Source: Inia geoffrensis (Eukaryota > Chordata > Mammalia > Artiodactyla > Iniidae). Taken from it: a stretch of 64,000 nt of DNA. Below the pieces are notes generated by a model. The model had not been told where the DNA came from. It was given only the letters and a program-made list of their open reading frames with translations, and searched no databases. The first letter of the stretch is position 1; the number at the start of each line of letters is the position of its first letter. Below are positions 1 to 12,890 of this stretch, piece after piece. The stretch is taken from the NCBI GenBank assembly GCA_036417435.1, contig CM070900.1, positions 167,328,815 through 167,392,814 of the forward strand, read 5' to 3'. Made by a program: the position numbers and the translations under genes.

Positions 1-159
1 ACGGGTTCATGCCCCGGTCCGGGAAGATCCCACATGCCGCGGAGCGGCTAGGCCTGTGAGCCATGGCTGCTGGGCCTGCGCATCTGGAGCCTGTGCTCCA
101 CAACGGGAAAGGCCACAACAGTGAGAGGCCCACGTACCAAAAAAAAAAAAAAAAAAAAA
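1..159 (+). mobile_element. CHR-type SINE, cut by the window edge
   Basis: This is the 3' part of a tRNA-derived CHR SINE of the cetacean type. It has the middle domain (ccggtccgggaagatcccac), the conserved gtgctccacaacgggaaagg segment, and a poly-A tail at 139-159. The tRNA-like head lies left of the window, so promoter boxes and left TSD cannot be seen. It closely matches the copies at 43,289 and 16,246. A non-autonomous retroposon; no product expected. Confidence 0.93.
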
Positions 160-2984
160 TGAATGTAGCACTTTTAGATCAACAATTACTCTAAAGGGGA
201 TCTGAATCCCATAACCCCCTTTTTTTTCCTTTCTTCTCTTGCTGTAGGACAGAAGGAACTTACAAATCTGATCTTATTGACTCACAACTCTATTTACTTG
301 AAAGGATACAACCCTTAATACTGCTACTAGGATTTGAAAGAAAAGAAATAAGTAATACCACTTCTCTATTCAAGTTCTGAAACAATTGAGAAATAAGACA
401 AAAAAGTAAGTGGAATGGAAGATTAAATAAGGCCTTGAATCCTGATGAAGCTCACATTGAGGGAAGTGGCATACATACTTTTATTGATTCTAAGACCCAC
501 ATCATTTCACATTTTACCTTATCCAAAATTGATGTACATGCATATACATTGCTGTTTTACAATTACTGTAGCTAGTTGACATTTACTGTATATTTGTTAG
601 CTTATGCTTATTTTTTTTCTTCCAAATTCATTTATTAGATTTAGTCATTCATGAAGACCTAGGGGGAAATAAGTGAAGAACAGAAAAAGAAGCTACTTAT
701 GTACTCATCCCCACAATACTCACCTTCATTCTCTGTATGTGCTGTCTTTCATTCAGTAACTAAAATGCATGATGCATTCCATACATTATCAGAGTAACTG
801 TCAATCATTCAACAACACACTCTGACATTGGCTTTGTCCTAAACACTCCACACTTGACATTATCAGTTTTGGCTAAAGACAGTGACTTCTGTGACACATT
901 ATTTAATTGATGCTCTTTAGTCAGCTTGTTAACATTTCAGGTTCCATTGGAACTACTGACCATTTGCTTCTTCTCGAAATAGTCTCTGATTTTAATTTGT
1001 GTGGCAATTAACTTAATAGAGATTTCTAATCCCAGCTATGATGGAGTAATTTTGTTAGACCAAAACTCCTACCCAGAAGATATAGGAAAGCCAAATAAAA
1101 TAATAAGAAGGAGGAGAAGGAGAAGAAGAAAAGGAAGGGGAATTTTACTGAATAATAAGTCTATTGGAAAGCTGCTGTGGCAATCAAGATTTGATGAAAC
1201 AAGATCCTAGATAGAAGGAAACCAAAGAAGAATGAGCCAATATTCACTTGCTCCAGTTTTCTTCTTAGGGGTTAACTATTCTTTATAAGGAGGGAGAATT
1301 TGAAAATCTGGGCAGCAATGCCCAGAGGCAGAGAAGTTGGAAGGGATTTCATCAATCTTCACTGGGATGGGAAGACACAGTTTTAGTATTTGGGGCCACT
1401 AAGGTAACCAGAATATGATGCGGTCAACATCCCAGAGTAAAGAGAGGTACAGAGATATGAGCAGCATAGGCCTATGTATGAAAAATAATAAATGCTTTCA
1501 ATGATGCTTTTATCATCAAGAGCAAGTTGACCCTATAATCTGTTAGGCAACAAGATTAAAAGAAGATTATATCATACTGACTAGCGGGAGTGTAATAATC
1601 TTTGTATGATTGTCTGGATTCTCTGGTACAATCGTAATTATATAAGAATAACAGATATTAATATTGCTTTTATAATTTGGTTTCTTCTCCTTGGCAACTA
1701 ATGAACTCAAATTTTTATTCCCTTAGCACTGTGAAAATGTCAAAAAAACCCAGTCTTCCTTTCAGATTCTTTTGTCTCTACTTTTAACATCTTGCCCTTG
1801 AGGGATTTGCAAAATTATTGTTGTAAGGGCAAGAGACTGACCTTGGAAAAATGCAGTAGAAATTAAATATAAATTATTTTATGACGTTTATTGTACTTAT
1901 ATCAAAATCTATTGTTCCATAGCTAAAGGATTCTGTTCTGCCACTATTTGTTGAGTTCATCTTTAAAGGCCTTGTACAAGATATTTCTGGATATAAAGTA
2001 TGTTAGGCATTATTCCTATCGTAGAACAACTAGACAAGTAAACAGGTATTTTTATTACTAGCTTGAAAATTCAAATACTGCAAGAAAGGTCCTAAATAAT
2101 TTTGTGAGTTCAGAGGAAGAAGTGCTTTCCATTTGTTGGTGAAAGTGATGATGGTGATGGGACTAATAATATGATTTTTTAATCTGAAAAGGTCAATTTA
2201 CAGAGGCTTTTATTTGTTTTATTTGCTGGGGACTGAAATGAATTTTTCCATTTGGAAAAAAAAGGTAATAAGTATTTTAACCTGCAAGTAAAGAAATGAG
2301 AATGGATCAAATAGTGTGGAAGCATAATGTGCAGGAAATCAACACTTGATATATTTGGCCTTAGTATACGGATCAAGGCAAAAAAAAAATAAAAAACAGG
2401 TTGTGTCAGGTCTTTGGTGACCTTGATGGTCTGGTTAAAGTTGTGGAAAATTTACTGAGTTGTGAGCTGTTAACATGTGTCTTTAACTTCACTGTGCCTT
2501 TGAATATTTTTTTTTTTTTTTAGGAAAATTTTGATAGCACTTTCTTGAGGGAAGATTTAAGAAAGAAAAATCTGCTCTGTTAGTATTGGTACTGAGATAA
2601 GAAAATCCCCCCCAAAGCATTTGCATTGGGGATAGAAAGGAAAATATAATAAAAGGCATATTATAGAGTCAGCATTGCTTAGAAACTGATTGACTGGATC
2701 AAAATGAGATATGCAATGATAACTTGAAGACTTAGAGCCTAGATGACTTGAAGGATTATGAAACCATTAAAGGCAATAAGGAATACAAGATTAGGAAAGA
2801 TTTGGAATTAAATAATAAATTCAATCTGGCTCATGCAGAATATGACTATAGCTCCTAAAATGCAAAACACATGAATAGCAAATTATACTTGCTGCTTGTG
2901 AACAAAGAGAAGATAGGCACTGAGTGATGACTGAGTGTGGTGTTACTGAGAATATACAATTTAGTACTGCTGAGGGGCGGGGGG
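160..2984. other. No gene or assignable repeat
   Basis: AT-rich DNA with no recognised gene. A purine-only tract (GGA/GAA units) lies at about 1,106-1,140 and creates an arginine-run reading frame by chance. A T-run lies near 2,507-2,521. Old diverged repeats may be present but I could not assign them. Confidence 0.5.
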
Positions 2985-3457
2985 GCGTTCCCAATGCCAT
3001 ATTGCAGTAGATATAAAAAAAAGGTGGCCAAAAGTCCCACCCACTCTTGTATGCATATATTTTGCAATGTGAGCTTGCTCCTACTTTCTTCAGAACATGG
3101 AGTCTTTCTCTCTCCCCCTCAGATTCAGAATTCGCCATGTGATTTGCATAGGTCAATAGACTATTAGCAGATATGATAAAACTGGAGACTTGAAACAAGG
3201 TTTTGAAGTATGACTTGCCATCTCTCTCTGCTGGAATTCCTGAGCCACCACATGAATAATCCAGGAACTTCCTTCTAAGCACCACATGGAGAATTAGACC
3301 CAGTCATTCCCTGGTGTTCCCTCTGAGGCCCCATACACATCAGTGAGACCATGCTATGTTGTCAGCTTGTAAGCAGCTGGCCCAGAGAAGATCTGCTCAG
3401 AGAACCATAAGGATTGTGAGAAATAATAAACATTGCCGTTTTAAACAAATATGTCTT
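2985..3457 (+). mobile_element. MLT1-like MaLR LTR fragment
   Basis: The block resembles older MLT1 (ERVL-MaLR) solo LTRs. It holds a motif of the form cagaattcgccatgtgattt, a region about a group of passengers being 'ccacatggagaattagaccc'-like, and the terminal gtgagaaataataaac polyadenylation stretch followed by the usual tttaaa-rich end. The AATAAA-like signal near the right end sets the plus orientation. It is diverged and its left boundary is approximate. The long antisense reading frame at 2,821-3,285 crosses it and is not a gene. Confidence 0.6.
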
Positions 3458-3867
3458 GAGGTAACTTTTTTTTTCTCCCTCAACAAAACCTAAAACATGT
3501 GTCACTGATTTTGATACCAGGCATCAAGGGGAAACTATTAGGCAAGGAATCTATTAAAAAAGACTAGAAAAATGGCAAACAAAATGTTAGCCAAAACTAA
3601 AAAAGTAGTGAGGAAATAGATAAAAAAGGCTGAAAAAAAGGACACGTTTAAGTTATAGTAAAATATATGGCAAAAATATTGCTTACAATATCATAGAAGA
3701 TGAAATATATACCTAGAAACCTTTCATGTTAAAAGTGTTACTTGACTTTTCCAGTATAGGTATGATAAGTTACTGCATGAGAGTATTGAGCTAAGGAAAG
3801 AACTGTTCAGTTTGAAAGCAGAATTTATATGAACTATATATGGCTCAGGATTTGCCGTATATATATA
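3458..3867. other. No recognisable feature
   Basis: AT-rich sequence between the MLT1-like LTR and the inverted L1. I see no reading frame of note and no repeat family I can name. Confidence 0.4.
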
Positions 3868-5177
3868 TTTTTAATGGATCTTTATTGGAGTATAATTGCT
3901 TCAAAATACTGTGTTAGTTTCTGTTGTACAACAAAGTGAATCAGCCATATGCATACATATATCCCCATATCCCCTCCCTCTTGAGCCTCCCTCCCACCCT
4001 CCCTATCCCACGTCTCTAGATCATTGCAAAGCACCGAACTGATCTCCCTGTGCTATGCTGCTGCTTCCCACAAGCTATTTTACATTCAGTAATGTATATA
4101 TGTTGATGCTACTCTCGCTTCACTCCATCTTCCCCCTCCCACCTCGTGTCCTCAAGTCCATTCTCTATGTCTACGTCTTTATTCCTGCCCTGCCACTAGG
4201 TTCATCTCAGTACCATATTTTTTTTTTTTTTTTTTTTTTTAGATTCCGTATATATGAGTTAGCCTACGGTATTTGTTTTTCTCTGTCTGACTTACTTCAC
4301 TCTGTATGACAGACTCTATGCCCATCCACCTCACTACAAATAACTAAATTTCATTTCTTTCTATGGCTGAGTAATATTCCATTGTATATAGGTGCCACAT
4401 CTTCTTTATCCATTCCTCTGTTAACATTTAGGTTGGTTCCATGTCCTGGCTATTGTAAATAGTGTTGCAATGAAAACTGTGGTACATGCCTCCTTTTGAA
4501 CTATGGTTTTCAGGGTATATCCCCAGTAGTGGGATTGCTGGGTAATATGGTAGTCCTATTTTTAGTTTTTTAGGGAAGCTCCATACTGTTCTCCACAATG
4601 GTTGTATCAATTTACATTCCCACCAACAGTGCCAGAGAGTTCCTTTTTCACCACTCCCTTTCCAGCATTTATTGTTTCTAGATTTTTTGATCTAGAAAAA
4701 AAATACCTCATTGTAGTTTTGATTTGTATTTCTCTAATAATTAGTGCTGTAATCATCTTTTCATGTGCCTCTTGGCCATTTGTATGTCTTCTTTGGTGAA
4801 ATGTCTATTTAGGTCTTCTGCCTATTTTTTAATTGAATTGTTTCTTTTTTTAATATTGAGCTCCATGAACTGTTTGTGTGTTTTAGAGATTAATGCTTTG
4901 TCCGTTGTTTCATTTCCAAATATTTTCTCCCATTCTGAGGGTTGTCTTTTCATCTTGTTTATGGTTTCCTTTGCTGTGCAAAAGCTTTTAGGTTTAATTA
5001 GGTCCCATTTGTTTATTTTTGTTTTTATTTCCATTACTCTAGGAGGTGGGTCAAAGAAGATCTTTCTGTGGTATGTGAAAGAGTGTTTTTCCTTTGTTTT
5101 CCTCTAAGAGATTTATAGTGTCTGGTCTTAAAGTTTAGATCTTTAATCCATTTGGAGTTTATTTTTGTTTATGGTGT
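3868..5177 (-). mobile_element. L1 3' half of a 5'-inverted copy
   Basis: On the minus strand this is the L1 3' UTR followed by the C-terminal part of ORF2. It aligns by eye to the full-length L1 at about 44,514-45,841, including the stretches cattctgagggttgtctttt and ggtttcctttgctgtgcaaa. It carries substitutions and small indels, so the frame is broken and it is clearly older than the full-length copy. A long T-run at about 4,220-4,240 lies at the ORF2 end/3' UTR junction. It stops abruptly at about 5,177, where the sequence switches to the opposite strand of the same element. Confidence 0.92.
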
Positions 5178-5967
5178 AATAAAAGAAATACAAGCTGGAA
5201 AAGAAGAAGTAAAACTGTCACTGTTTGCAGATGACATGATACTATACATAGAAAATCCTAAAGATGCCACCAGAAATCTGCTAAAACTAATCAATGAATT
5301 TGGTAAAGTTGCAGGATACAAAATTAATGTACAGAAATCTCTGACATTCCTATACACTAACAACAAACAATCAGAAAGAGAAATTAAGGAAATAATCCCT
5401 TTTACCATTACAACCAAAAGAATAAAATACCTAGGAATAAACCTACCTAAGGAGACAAAAGACCTGCATGCAGAAAACTATAAGGCTCTGATGAAAGAAA
5501 TCAAAGATGACATAAACAGATGGAGAGATATACCATGTTGTTGGATTGGAAGAATCAATATTGTGAAAATGACTATACTACCCAAAGCAATCTACAGATT
5601 CAGTACAATCTCTATCAAACTACCAATGGCATTCTTCACAGAATTAAAACAAAAAAGTTTTGAATTTGTATGGAAACACAAAAGACCCTGAATAGCCAAA
5701 GCAATCTTGAGAAAGAAAAACAGAGCTGGAGGAATCAGGCTCCCTACTTCAAACTATACTACAAAGCTACAGTAATCAAGACAGTATGGTACTGACACAA
5801 AAACAGAAATATAGATCAATGGTACAGGTTAGAAAGCCCAGAGTTAAACCCATGCATATATGGTCACCTAATTTACGACAAAGGAGGCAGGAACATACAA
5901 TGGAAAAAAGCATCTTCAATAATTGGTGCTGCAAAACTGGACAGCTATATGTAAAAGAATGAAATTA
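5178..5967 (+). mobile_element. Inverted L1 segment with reverse transcriptase remnant
   Basis: This segment reads in the plus direction as L1 ORF2 reverse transcriptase and thumb sequence. It includes the catalytic motif [14 protein letters not shown], then [13 protein letters not shown] and [11 protein letters not shown]. The open stretch runs to a TGA at 5,689-5,691, after which frameshifts and stops appear. It corresponds to about 45,856-46,645 of the full-length L1, directly upstream in ORF2 of the adjoining minus-strand segment. Together the two pieces are one L1 insertion whose 5' part is inverted, the classic twin-priming product. No functional protein is expected. Confidence 0.92.
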
Positions 5968-7299
5968 TATGTTTGTTTTTATCTTTAGACTCTCTATCTA
6001 GTAAGCAAAGTTTTCAAAGAAAAAAATGTAGCTCATTAAAAAACTAATGATGAATGTAACACACTTTGTTGAGACCTCTGAAAGATTTAAGATGTGCAGA
6101 GCAGACAAGCTTAGCTAGACCAGAAAGCTTTTAAGAAACCTAAAGGGATTAGCCTGTAGTTATCAGCCATATGGTTCAAGTTAGAGAGAACTCAATTTCA
6201 TAAAAATGTGTGGATGTGTCTTTTGAAACAGGAGTGGACCCAAATACTATTCATAGAAAGCACTAAATCTTTAGGAGAGTTGTATTGATGCATATAACTT
6301 GGATTAAATGGTATTGAGATTATTTAAATTGCAAAATGGGATCTGGGCCACAGATTTCTATGAAAAGGGAGTTGGATTAAGTGTTATCCAACTTGAGTCA
6401 TTGACTGTTCTTATAAAAAGGGAATGTCATCTTGAGAGGGCAGAGTCAAAGTTTCATCTGAGAGTAAAGCCAAAAACAAAAGAGAACAAGAAACTAGGAA
6501 ACAAATCCCAGAAAAGAGAACACATGCTCAGCTGGATTTCATAAATGCATTTTGTACTTCCTTATTCTGATCAAAAGTATCTATTGCAATTTTCTATTGC
6601 CTGTCTCAGTTTTGCATGCTGAGTGTTTGGGAAATGAATGATTTTTTTTTTTTTTTTTTTTTTTACTTCACTGTGTTGGATCAAGAGGTAATGCACTTAA
6701 GAACTTGCACTCAGTTGGGCTTCATCTGTACCTGGACCTAATGCAGTTCACAAGATTATGAACTTTGAACCTGATGCCTCAATTGAAAGATAATTCAGAG
6801 GTTCCTGGAATGCAACTGAACATGTTTTCTATGGGGAATTGACTCAGATTAGGTTCCTGGGAAACATTCTATGAGAAGAAAATTGCCTGAATGCAGTTTA
6901 TTGATAAAAGTTCTCAGAGACAAATCTTTGAGTGAATGATGGAAGCAGGTTTGGGCAGAGGAGAATCTGAACTCTAATGAAGTCACAACAAAACCTTAAG
7001 TAATATTATTGAGAACACTGGAACAGAGATGAATCTTCAAGTTGAAGGCAGGGAGGCCAAGTCTTTACACACAGCATCAATAGGTAATTGAAAGCAGCTT
7101 TCACAAGAGGAGAGAAGATATATTAAAGGAGGCAACTCCCTTTGTATGACAATTCTTGGGAAGGGGTTAACTTTTGAGTTTTATGCAGAATACTCTCTTA
7201 TAGCTAGGGAAAAGATTCTTTTTGTCATTAGGGAGGATTTAAGGGACAGATGACATCATCCTCTAGAGTGAAGAATGTGACTAATTTGTGACCAGAAGG
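5968..7299. other. No gene recognised; T-run near 6,640
   Basis: AT-rich DNA with short chance reading frames only. A run of about 25 T at 6,640-6,664 may be a decayed minus-strand retroposon tail, but I recognise no SINE or LINE next to it. Confidence 0.4.
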
Positions 7300-7737
7300 T
7301 ACATGTCGGTAAATTGCAAAAAATACTGCAAAGTTTTCCTATGTCTGTTTGCACACCCACTTGAAATGTGCTTTTATCATTCACCTATCTACAGTAAAAG
7401 TCTGTCTCTCTGACTTAAATCCAAAGTTGACCAGGTTGCTTGTGTTGGTCAATGGTATGCTTAGCACACAGCAAAAAATGAGAATAAGAGACCACTTGGA
7501 GAGAGAACATGAAGGACCACATGGAAAGAGAGGTATTACCATCCGAGGCATTCCACTCATCTCAGCTAAGGCAAAAGACATGCAATGCCACTGTCTTAGA
7601 CAATCAGCTCTCATTAAGCTTGCCCAGACCAGAACTGCCTGACCAATCACAATTTTTAAGAAATAATAAATCATTGTTGCATTAAGTCACTAAATTTTGG
7701 AAGAGTTTGCTATGCATCTAATTAACACACAGCCTTC
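7300..7737 (+). mobile_element. MLT1-like MaLR LTR fragment
   Basis: The right half resembles old MLT1 LTRs: gaccacatggaaagagaggt, then cccagaccagaactgcctga, then aagaaataataaatcattgt and a terminal aagtcactaaattttgg stretch. The polyadenylation-like AATAAA on the plus strand gives the orientation. It is diverged and the left edge is uncertain. The 97-codon reading frames on both strands across it are chance. Confidence 0.6.
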
Positions 7738-9354
7738 AACTATGTTTTTGCAATGATTTCCTTTACTTCCTAGATTAGATATTAATATCTTTTTTCTATG
7801 GTGCAGGTTTATAGAATATCTATAGGGTAGATTGATCACAGATCAAAAGTGACTAATAAGAACCATTATAGGTGCAGTTAATTTATAGTTTGGAAGAATA
7901 TACAAAAGATATAGTCATAACTTAGGTGGAAAATTAAAATGACTTGTTGGTAGCACAATCCATATTTGAAAACTATCTGTAATTGATTTGAAAGTAATTG
8001 CCCCTGTTATTCTATTTGTCCAAGAAATATAAATGGAATCCATGTCATCTTTTAAATATATACTTAACTCCTACTAATTCCTTCCTCACAGGTAAAATAG
8101 GACCCTCAATATTAGTATGTTTACAAATAATAATCATTTGTCAAATGGACTTACAGAATTGTTTAGTCAGTGCATGCATTATGAGAAAATTACAGCAGGG
8201 CAAAGCAACAGCATAACTCTGTTTTCCTTTCTTCTCCATATTTAATATTTTAAAATACATTATTGATGTATATTTTCTTATATGTTCAGAAAAGTACATA
8301 TCTTCATAGTGGTAAACAATTTAAAGAATATTGAGATGTATGGATATGCTAAAATTAGATTTTCATATTTTATTTAATGTCAACATGATTGTCACATCCA
8401 AATCTGAAGTCATGCTACCTTAAGTCATATATTAAAAAAGGTCTTTATATTCATAACTTGGGCTCTTTCCTCACACATCAGACACACACATGAAATATTC
8501 TTCATTGATTAACATACATATTTTGTCTTGAAATTAGATAATCTTTTACCAGAAACATCATCCTCTATTTCATAGTTGTTATGAGAACCAAATATAGTGT
8601 ACCGTAATATTTGGGGTAACTCAGCAGTTTTTCTCATTAAGATATTTTCAGAATGAACTGAGGCCATAATAGTAATTTTAATTCTTTACTGAAATAGACA
8701 TCGTGTTAAAATTTTTTAAATGACAGATTCCTTTTTCTATATATCATGCAAAGCAAAGTGAAATTTAGTTTAAAAATTACCTTAATATCATCTGTCCTTG
8801 AAACAGGGATGTCAAAAATAGCCTCAGTTTTTCTCTTCATGTGGGGTCTCATCTTTTCCATAAGTCCAGCTGCTGTGTTATCTTCAGGGACAGATTTATT
8901 TCAAAGAATATCATAAATAGAACATCATTTTTATTCCATATTTAATTGTGTAGGGTGCATACACATTTTGTCTTTGTATTAATCACTCATTGAACAATAT
9001 TTTAATGAAATACTTATAGTATATATAGAAGCACAACCAATTAAACTATAAAATATATCATCACTACATTTTAAATTCCTGGTATACATATTAAGAGCCA
9101 GATGTAATGATTAGTAATTTATAATTATAGTTTATCAACCAGCGTAATTCTTAGCTAACAAATCACCCACCAAAAAATGACGTGGAGAATGCATAATCCT
9201 TGATATATGTTAAAATTTAAAGGTAAACTTTAATAAACCATGTAAGTTGTCCTTCAAAAAGGAATAACTTAAATTTTTAAATATTCAAAAAATAATATAT
9301 TTTTATAGTTTTATGATATATATATATAAAACCTATATTTTTAAAATGGAAACT
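7738..9354. other. AT-rich, unassigned
   Basis: No gene seen. A short stretch near 8,560-8,640 (ttcatagttgttatgagaac) faintly resembles the MIR core/3' region but is too diverged to call. Confidence 0.4.
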
Positions 9355-10780
9355 AATTTTCTAAAACTGGAAAGTCTATATCCCTGATAGCTTTCCTTGT
9401 TTGAAATCTGCTCTCTGAAATTAATGTAAATACTTGTGCTTTCTTATGATTAGTGTTAGCATGGTACACTTCTCTCCATTCAGTTACTATTAATCTTTAT
9501 GTATATTCATATTTAAAGTGGATTTCTAGTAGGTGAAGTAGAGTTGGGCTTGTGTTTTGATACACTCTGAAAATCTCTGATTTTTAATTGGTACATTTAG
9601 ACCATTGACATTAAAAGTGATTATTGATACAGCTGAATTAATATCTATTATATCCATTACTGTTGTTCTTTTGTGCCCTTATCCCTGTTTTTGTCTTCCA
9701 CTTTTTTTCTGCAATTCGTGGTTTTAATTTTTTAATTAGCATTTTATATGACTCCATTTTCTTTCCTTAGCATATAGATTATACTTCTCTTTTTTACTTT
9801 TATTAGTGATGGCCATATATATATATATCTCCATGTATAGCAAGTCCACTTTCAAAAAGCACTATACCATTTCCATTTCATGGGAAAAGTACCTTAGAAA
9901 AGCAAAATAATACTAATTCCTCCCTCCCATCCTTTTGTCATTCGTTTCATTTGTATATAATCACATCTATATCAGATAGATAGATATACATAAAATATAC
10001 ATAATGTATACATAATATAAATATATATATACACATAAGTATACATAAATGAGTACATTGTATATTATAAATTTTAACAAATTGTTATCTGTTAGATCAA
10101 TTAAGATTAACAGCAATCAAGGTTTTTATTTTACCTTCACTTATTCCTTCCTTTGATGCCCTTTTTTACCTTATGCAGATTTGAGTTTCTGACCTATATT
10201 ATTTTTGTTCTCTCTAAATAGCTTAACACTTTATACAACATTTTATGTAGGTCTACTACCAACAAAATCCCTCAATTTTTGTTTGAGAAAGTCTTTATTT
10301 CTCTTACACTTTTGAAGGATAATTTCAAGTATACAGAATTCTAAGTTGGTGCTAATTTTTCCTCTCAACACCTTAAATACTCATCCACTCTCTTTTTGCT
10401 CACATGATTTCTGAGTAGAAGTTAGATGCAATTCTTATCTTTGTTCCTCTATAGGTAAGGTGTTTTTCTTTTTTTCCTCTGGTTCTTTTCAGAATTTTAT
10501 GCTATTGTGTACTTATTTTGGTATTTATACTGCTTGGTGTTCTCTGAGCTTCCTGAATCCATTGTTTGGTGTCTAACATTAATTTGGGGAACTTCTCAGT
10601 CATCATTGTTTCAAATATTTCTTCAGTTCCTTTCTCTTTTTTCTTTCTGTTATTCCTATTACATGTATGTTATACCTTTTGTGGTTGTCCCACTCTCCTT
10701 GGATACCCTGTATTCAAAGACTTGGGTAGTCTTTGTTCTCTTTGATTTTCAGTTTTACAGGATTCTCTTGATAAGCTCTC
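9355..10780 (-). mobile_element. Old L1 (L1M type), ORF2 start and ORF1 region
   Basis: On the plus strand the sequence reads as antisense L1: agaccattgacattaaaagt (ORF2 N-terminal region), then the ORF1 region with tttgagaaagtctttatttc and ttcaaatatttcttcagttc. These align, diverged, with 48,600-49,270 of the young L1. Frames are destroyed. The element continues at 11,332 after an inserted LTR. Confidence 0.8.
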
Positions 10781-11331
10781 TGAGAACTAAAATATTGCCT
10801 GCCATATCAGTAAGCAAAGGATGTTACAGCCATCAAGCCATTACATAACAGTCGCCAGGATGGTGAACCCTGAGGGGACTCAGGCTGGAGACAACGGGGC
10901 TGCCCACTGCCAGGCCCATCTAGCAGTCAGCCTCTGTAGCCACTGCCTTCCCCCTGCCCCCCACCATGGTGCACACTGAGGGAGCTCAGGGTGACAAAAC
11001 ACAGGATACCAGCCCTGGATAGCTGAGGTGCATATCAAAGGAATAATTTCAGTGATCCTAGACTCTTGTATCTTCCCATACACAGAAGAGCACTAAATTC
11101 CTCAACTTCAGATATCTGGTTTTCTCTTATTAACAGTAATCTTTTGATGTTCTGACTACCTGGTCTTTTGTTACAAAAACTCCTATATATCCTGGCTCCT
11201 CCCCTTACATCTTTGGAACAGTTTTCTCAGTGTTATCTGAGATGCTGTGTCTTGGGCTTGAAGTCCTCAGAAAGTCTGCCAAATAAAACATAACTCTCGA
11301 ATTTTAGGTTGTGCATTTTTTTCAGTCAACA
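10781..11331 (+). mobile_element. Solo LTR, class I ERV-like (copy 1)
   Basis: The LTR starts TGAGAAC and ends CAGTCAACA. It has a TATA-like ctcctatatatcc near 11,190 and an AATAAA at about 11,282 followed by about 45 bp of U5-like sequence. It interrupts the old L1 and is flanked by tctc on both sides (10,777-10,780 and 11,332-11,335), consistent with the 4-bp duplication typical of gammaretrovirus-like integration. No internal viral genes are present, so this is a recombined solo LTR. It is homologous along its length to copy 2 at 12,265. Confidence 0.75.
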
Positions 11332-12264
11332 TCTCTCACTCAGAGATTCTTTCCTCAGCAAAGGCCAGTCTACTAATAAGCTCATCAAGTCATTCTTCAT
11401 TTCTGTTATGGTGTTTTGTTTTTCGCATGTCTTACATGTTATTTACTTTATCCATTAGAGCTGTTAACATATTAATCATAATTGTTTTAAATTCCTAGCC
11501 TGATAATTCCATCATCCCTGCCATGTCTGGTTCTGATATGTTCTCTCTCTCTCTTTAAATTGTGGGGTTTTACCTTTTGGTTTGCCTTCTAAAATTGTTT
11601 CTTGATAATGAGACATGAGTAAGGGACTGCAATAAATAGGCTTTTACTAATATGGTGGTTTCTTGTTGGGGGAGAGAAGGCATTAAATAGTCCTGTGTTT
11701 ACTTCTCAGTCTTCTAATGAGCCTATGCGTTTGAACTTCACAAGGGGTCCTCAGTTTTGCCCCACACCCGCCTTTAGGTGAGACAGGATGGCTATAGTGT
11801 ATGAGTATTTCCCTTCCCCATTTCCCCCAGGTCATTTAGGCTTTGATAATATTACAGCAGGTTAGGCTCTGGTTAAATACCTTAGTCTGAGGTCAGGCCT
11901 TTTTAAAATGAACAAAGTGATCTGAGTATTTCAAAATGGTATTTTTCCCCCTCCCCCTACTGGGAGCATGAAGAAATTTTTCTCAAATATTTACTCTAGG
12001 AATTTGGTTGACCTTTTGGAAATAAATCTCATATTATTATCATGGTCCCCTGTATGACTGGATTCATCTGGTTAAACTCCAAATTGTCAACACTGAGCCT
12101 CCAGCAATTTATGAATTGCATTTGAAGTTTTCCTCTCCAGGCACTGCTTCCTGAGGCAGCTTCTGCTTGTGAGTCTCTGCTCTAGTAAGTTGTAACTCCC
12201 TGTATTTAATCCTGTGTGTCTCTCCAATCTTAGAGGCCCTGTGTCCTCCTCTTTCTCAAGGATC
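11332..12264 (-). mobile_element. Old L1 continued: ORF1 5' part and 5' UTR
   Basis: This continues the minus-strand L1M from 10,780. It contains stretches that I recognise as antisense L1M 5' region, such as gggactgcaataaataggct and ggcactgcttcctgaggcag. It separates the two LTR copies, so they are not the two ends of one provirus. Confidence 0.7.
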
Positions 12265-12531
12265 TGTGGACAAAGAATGTTGCCCGCCATTTCAGCAAAC
12301 GATAAATGTTGACTCCATCAAGCCATCAGCCACTGCAGCTACCCCAAAGTAGTGCCCTGAGGGGAATTCAGGACTGAGAAAAATAGAATACTGGCCCTAG
12401 ATAGTTAAGGTGCATATCAAAGGAATAATTTCAATGAGCCCAGACTCTTGCATCTTCCTGTACATAGAAAAACACCAAAATCATTAACTTGAGATGTCTG
12501 CTTTTTGTGGTTACCAGTAATTTTTGATGTT

Positions 12532-12587
<56 letters not shown>

Positions 12588-12753
12588 TTTTTTTAAACAA
12601 AACTACTGTATATCCTGACTCCTCCCTTACCACTTTGGAGCTGTTCCTTGGAGCTATCTGAGAGACTGCTTCCCAGACTAATAGCCCTCAGTAAGTTCCC
12701 CAAATAAAACTTAACTCTCAACTTTTAGATTGTGCATTTTTTTTCAGTCAACA
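12265..12753 (+). mobile_element. Solo LTR, class I ERV-like (copy 2)
   Basis: It starts TGTGGACAAAG and ends TTTTCAGTCAACA. It aligns with copy 1 through shared blocks such as ggtgcatatcaaaggaataa and the AATAAA region near 12,706. The centre contains an expanded (TA)n tract and T-run at 12,535-12,594 where copy 1 has ordinary sequence. I see no clear TSD. Same orientation as copy 1. Confidence 0.72.
12535..12594. repeat. (TA)n microsatellite plus T24
   Basis: About 18 TA units run straight into 24 T. Inside solo LTR copy 2; absent from copy 1. Confidence 0.97.
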
Positions 12754-12890
12754 GTTTCAAGAAGTGTTGTTGATTTTTCAGTTTCTTCGGCTTTTTATGT
12801 TGTTCAGATGACGTGTCAATTTTCAAACTCCTTACATGCAGAAATGGAAACTGGAAGTCATTTGTTTGTTTTTTAAATGTCTTGAGCTAC
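12754..12890 (-). mobile_element. Old L1 5' UTR remainder
   Basis: Probably the distal 5' UTR of the same minus-strand L1M after LTR copy 2. Assignment rests mainly on position; right edge approximate. Confidence 0.4.

Noticed and set aside
1001..1210. Small frame with an arginine run
   Set aside because: The run is a translated GGA/GAA purine tract; no other coding sign.
2821..3285. 154-codon minus-strand reading frame
   Set aside because: Overlaps an MLT1-like LTR in antisense; composition is that of translated noncoding DNA.
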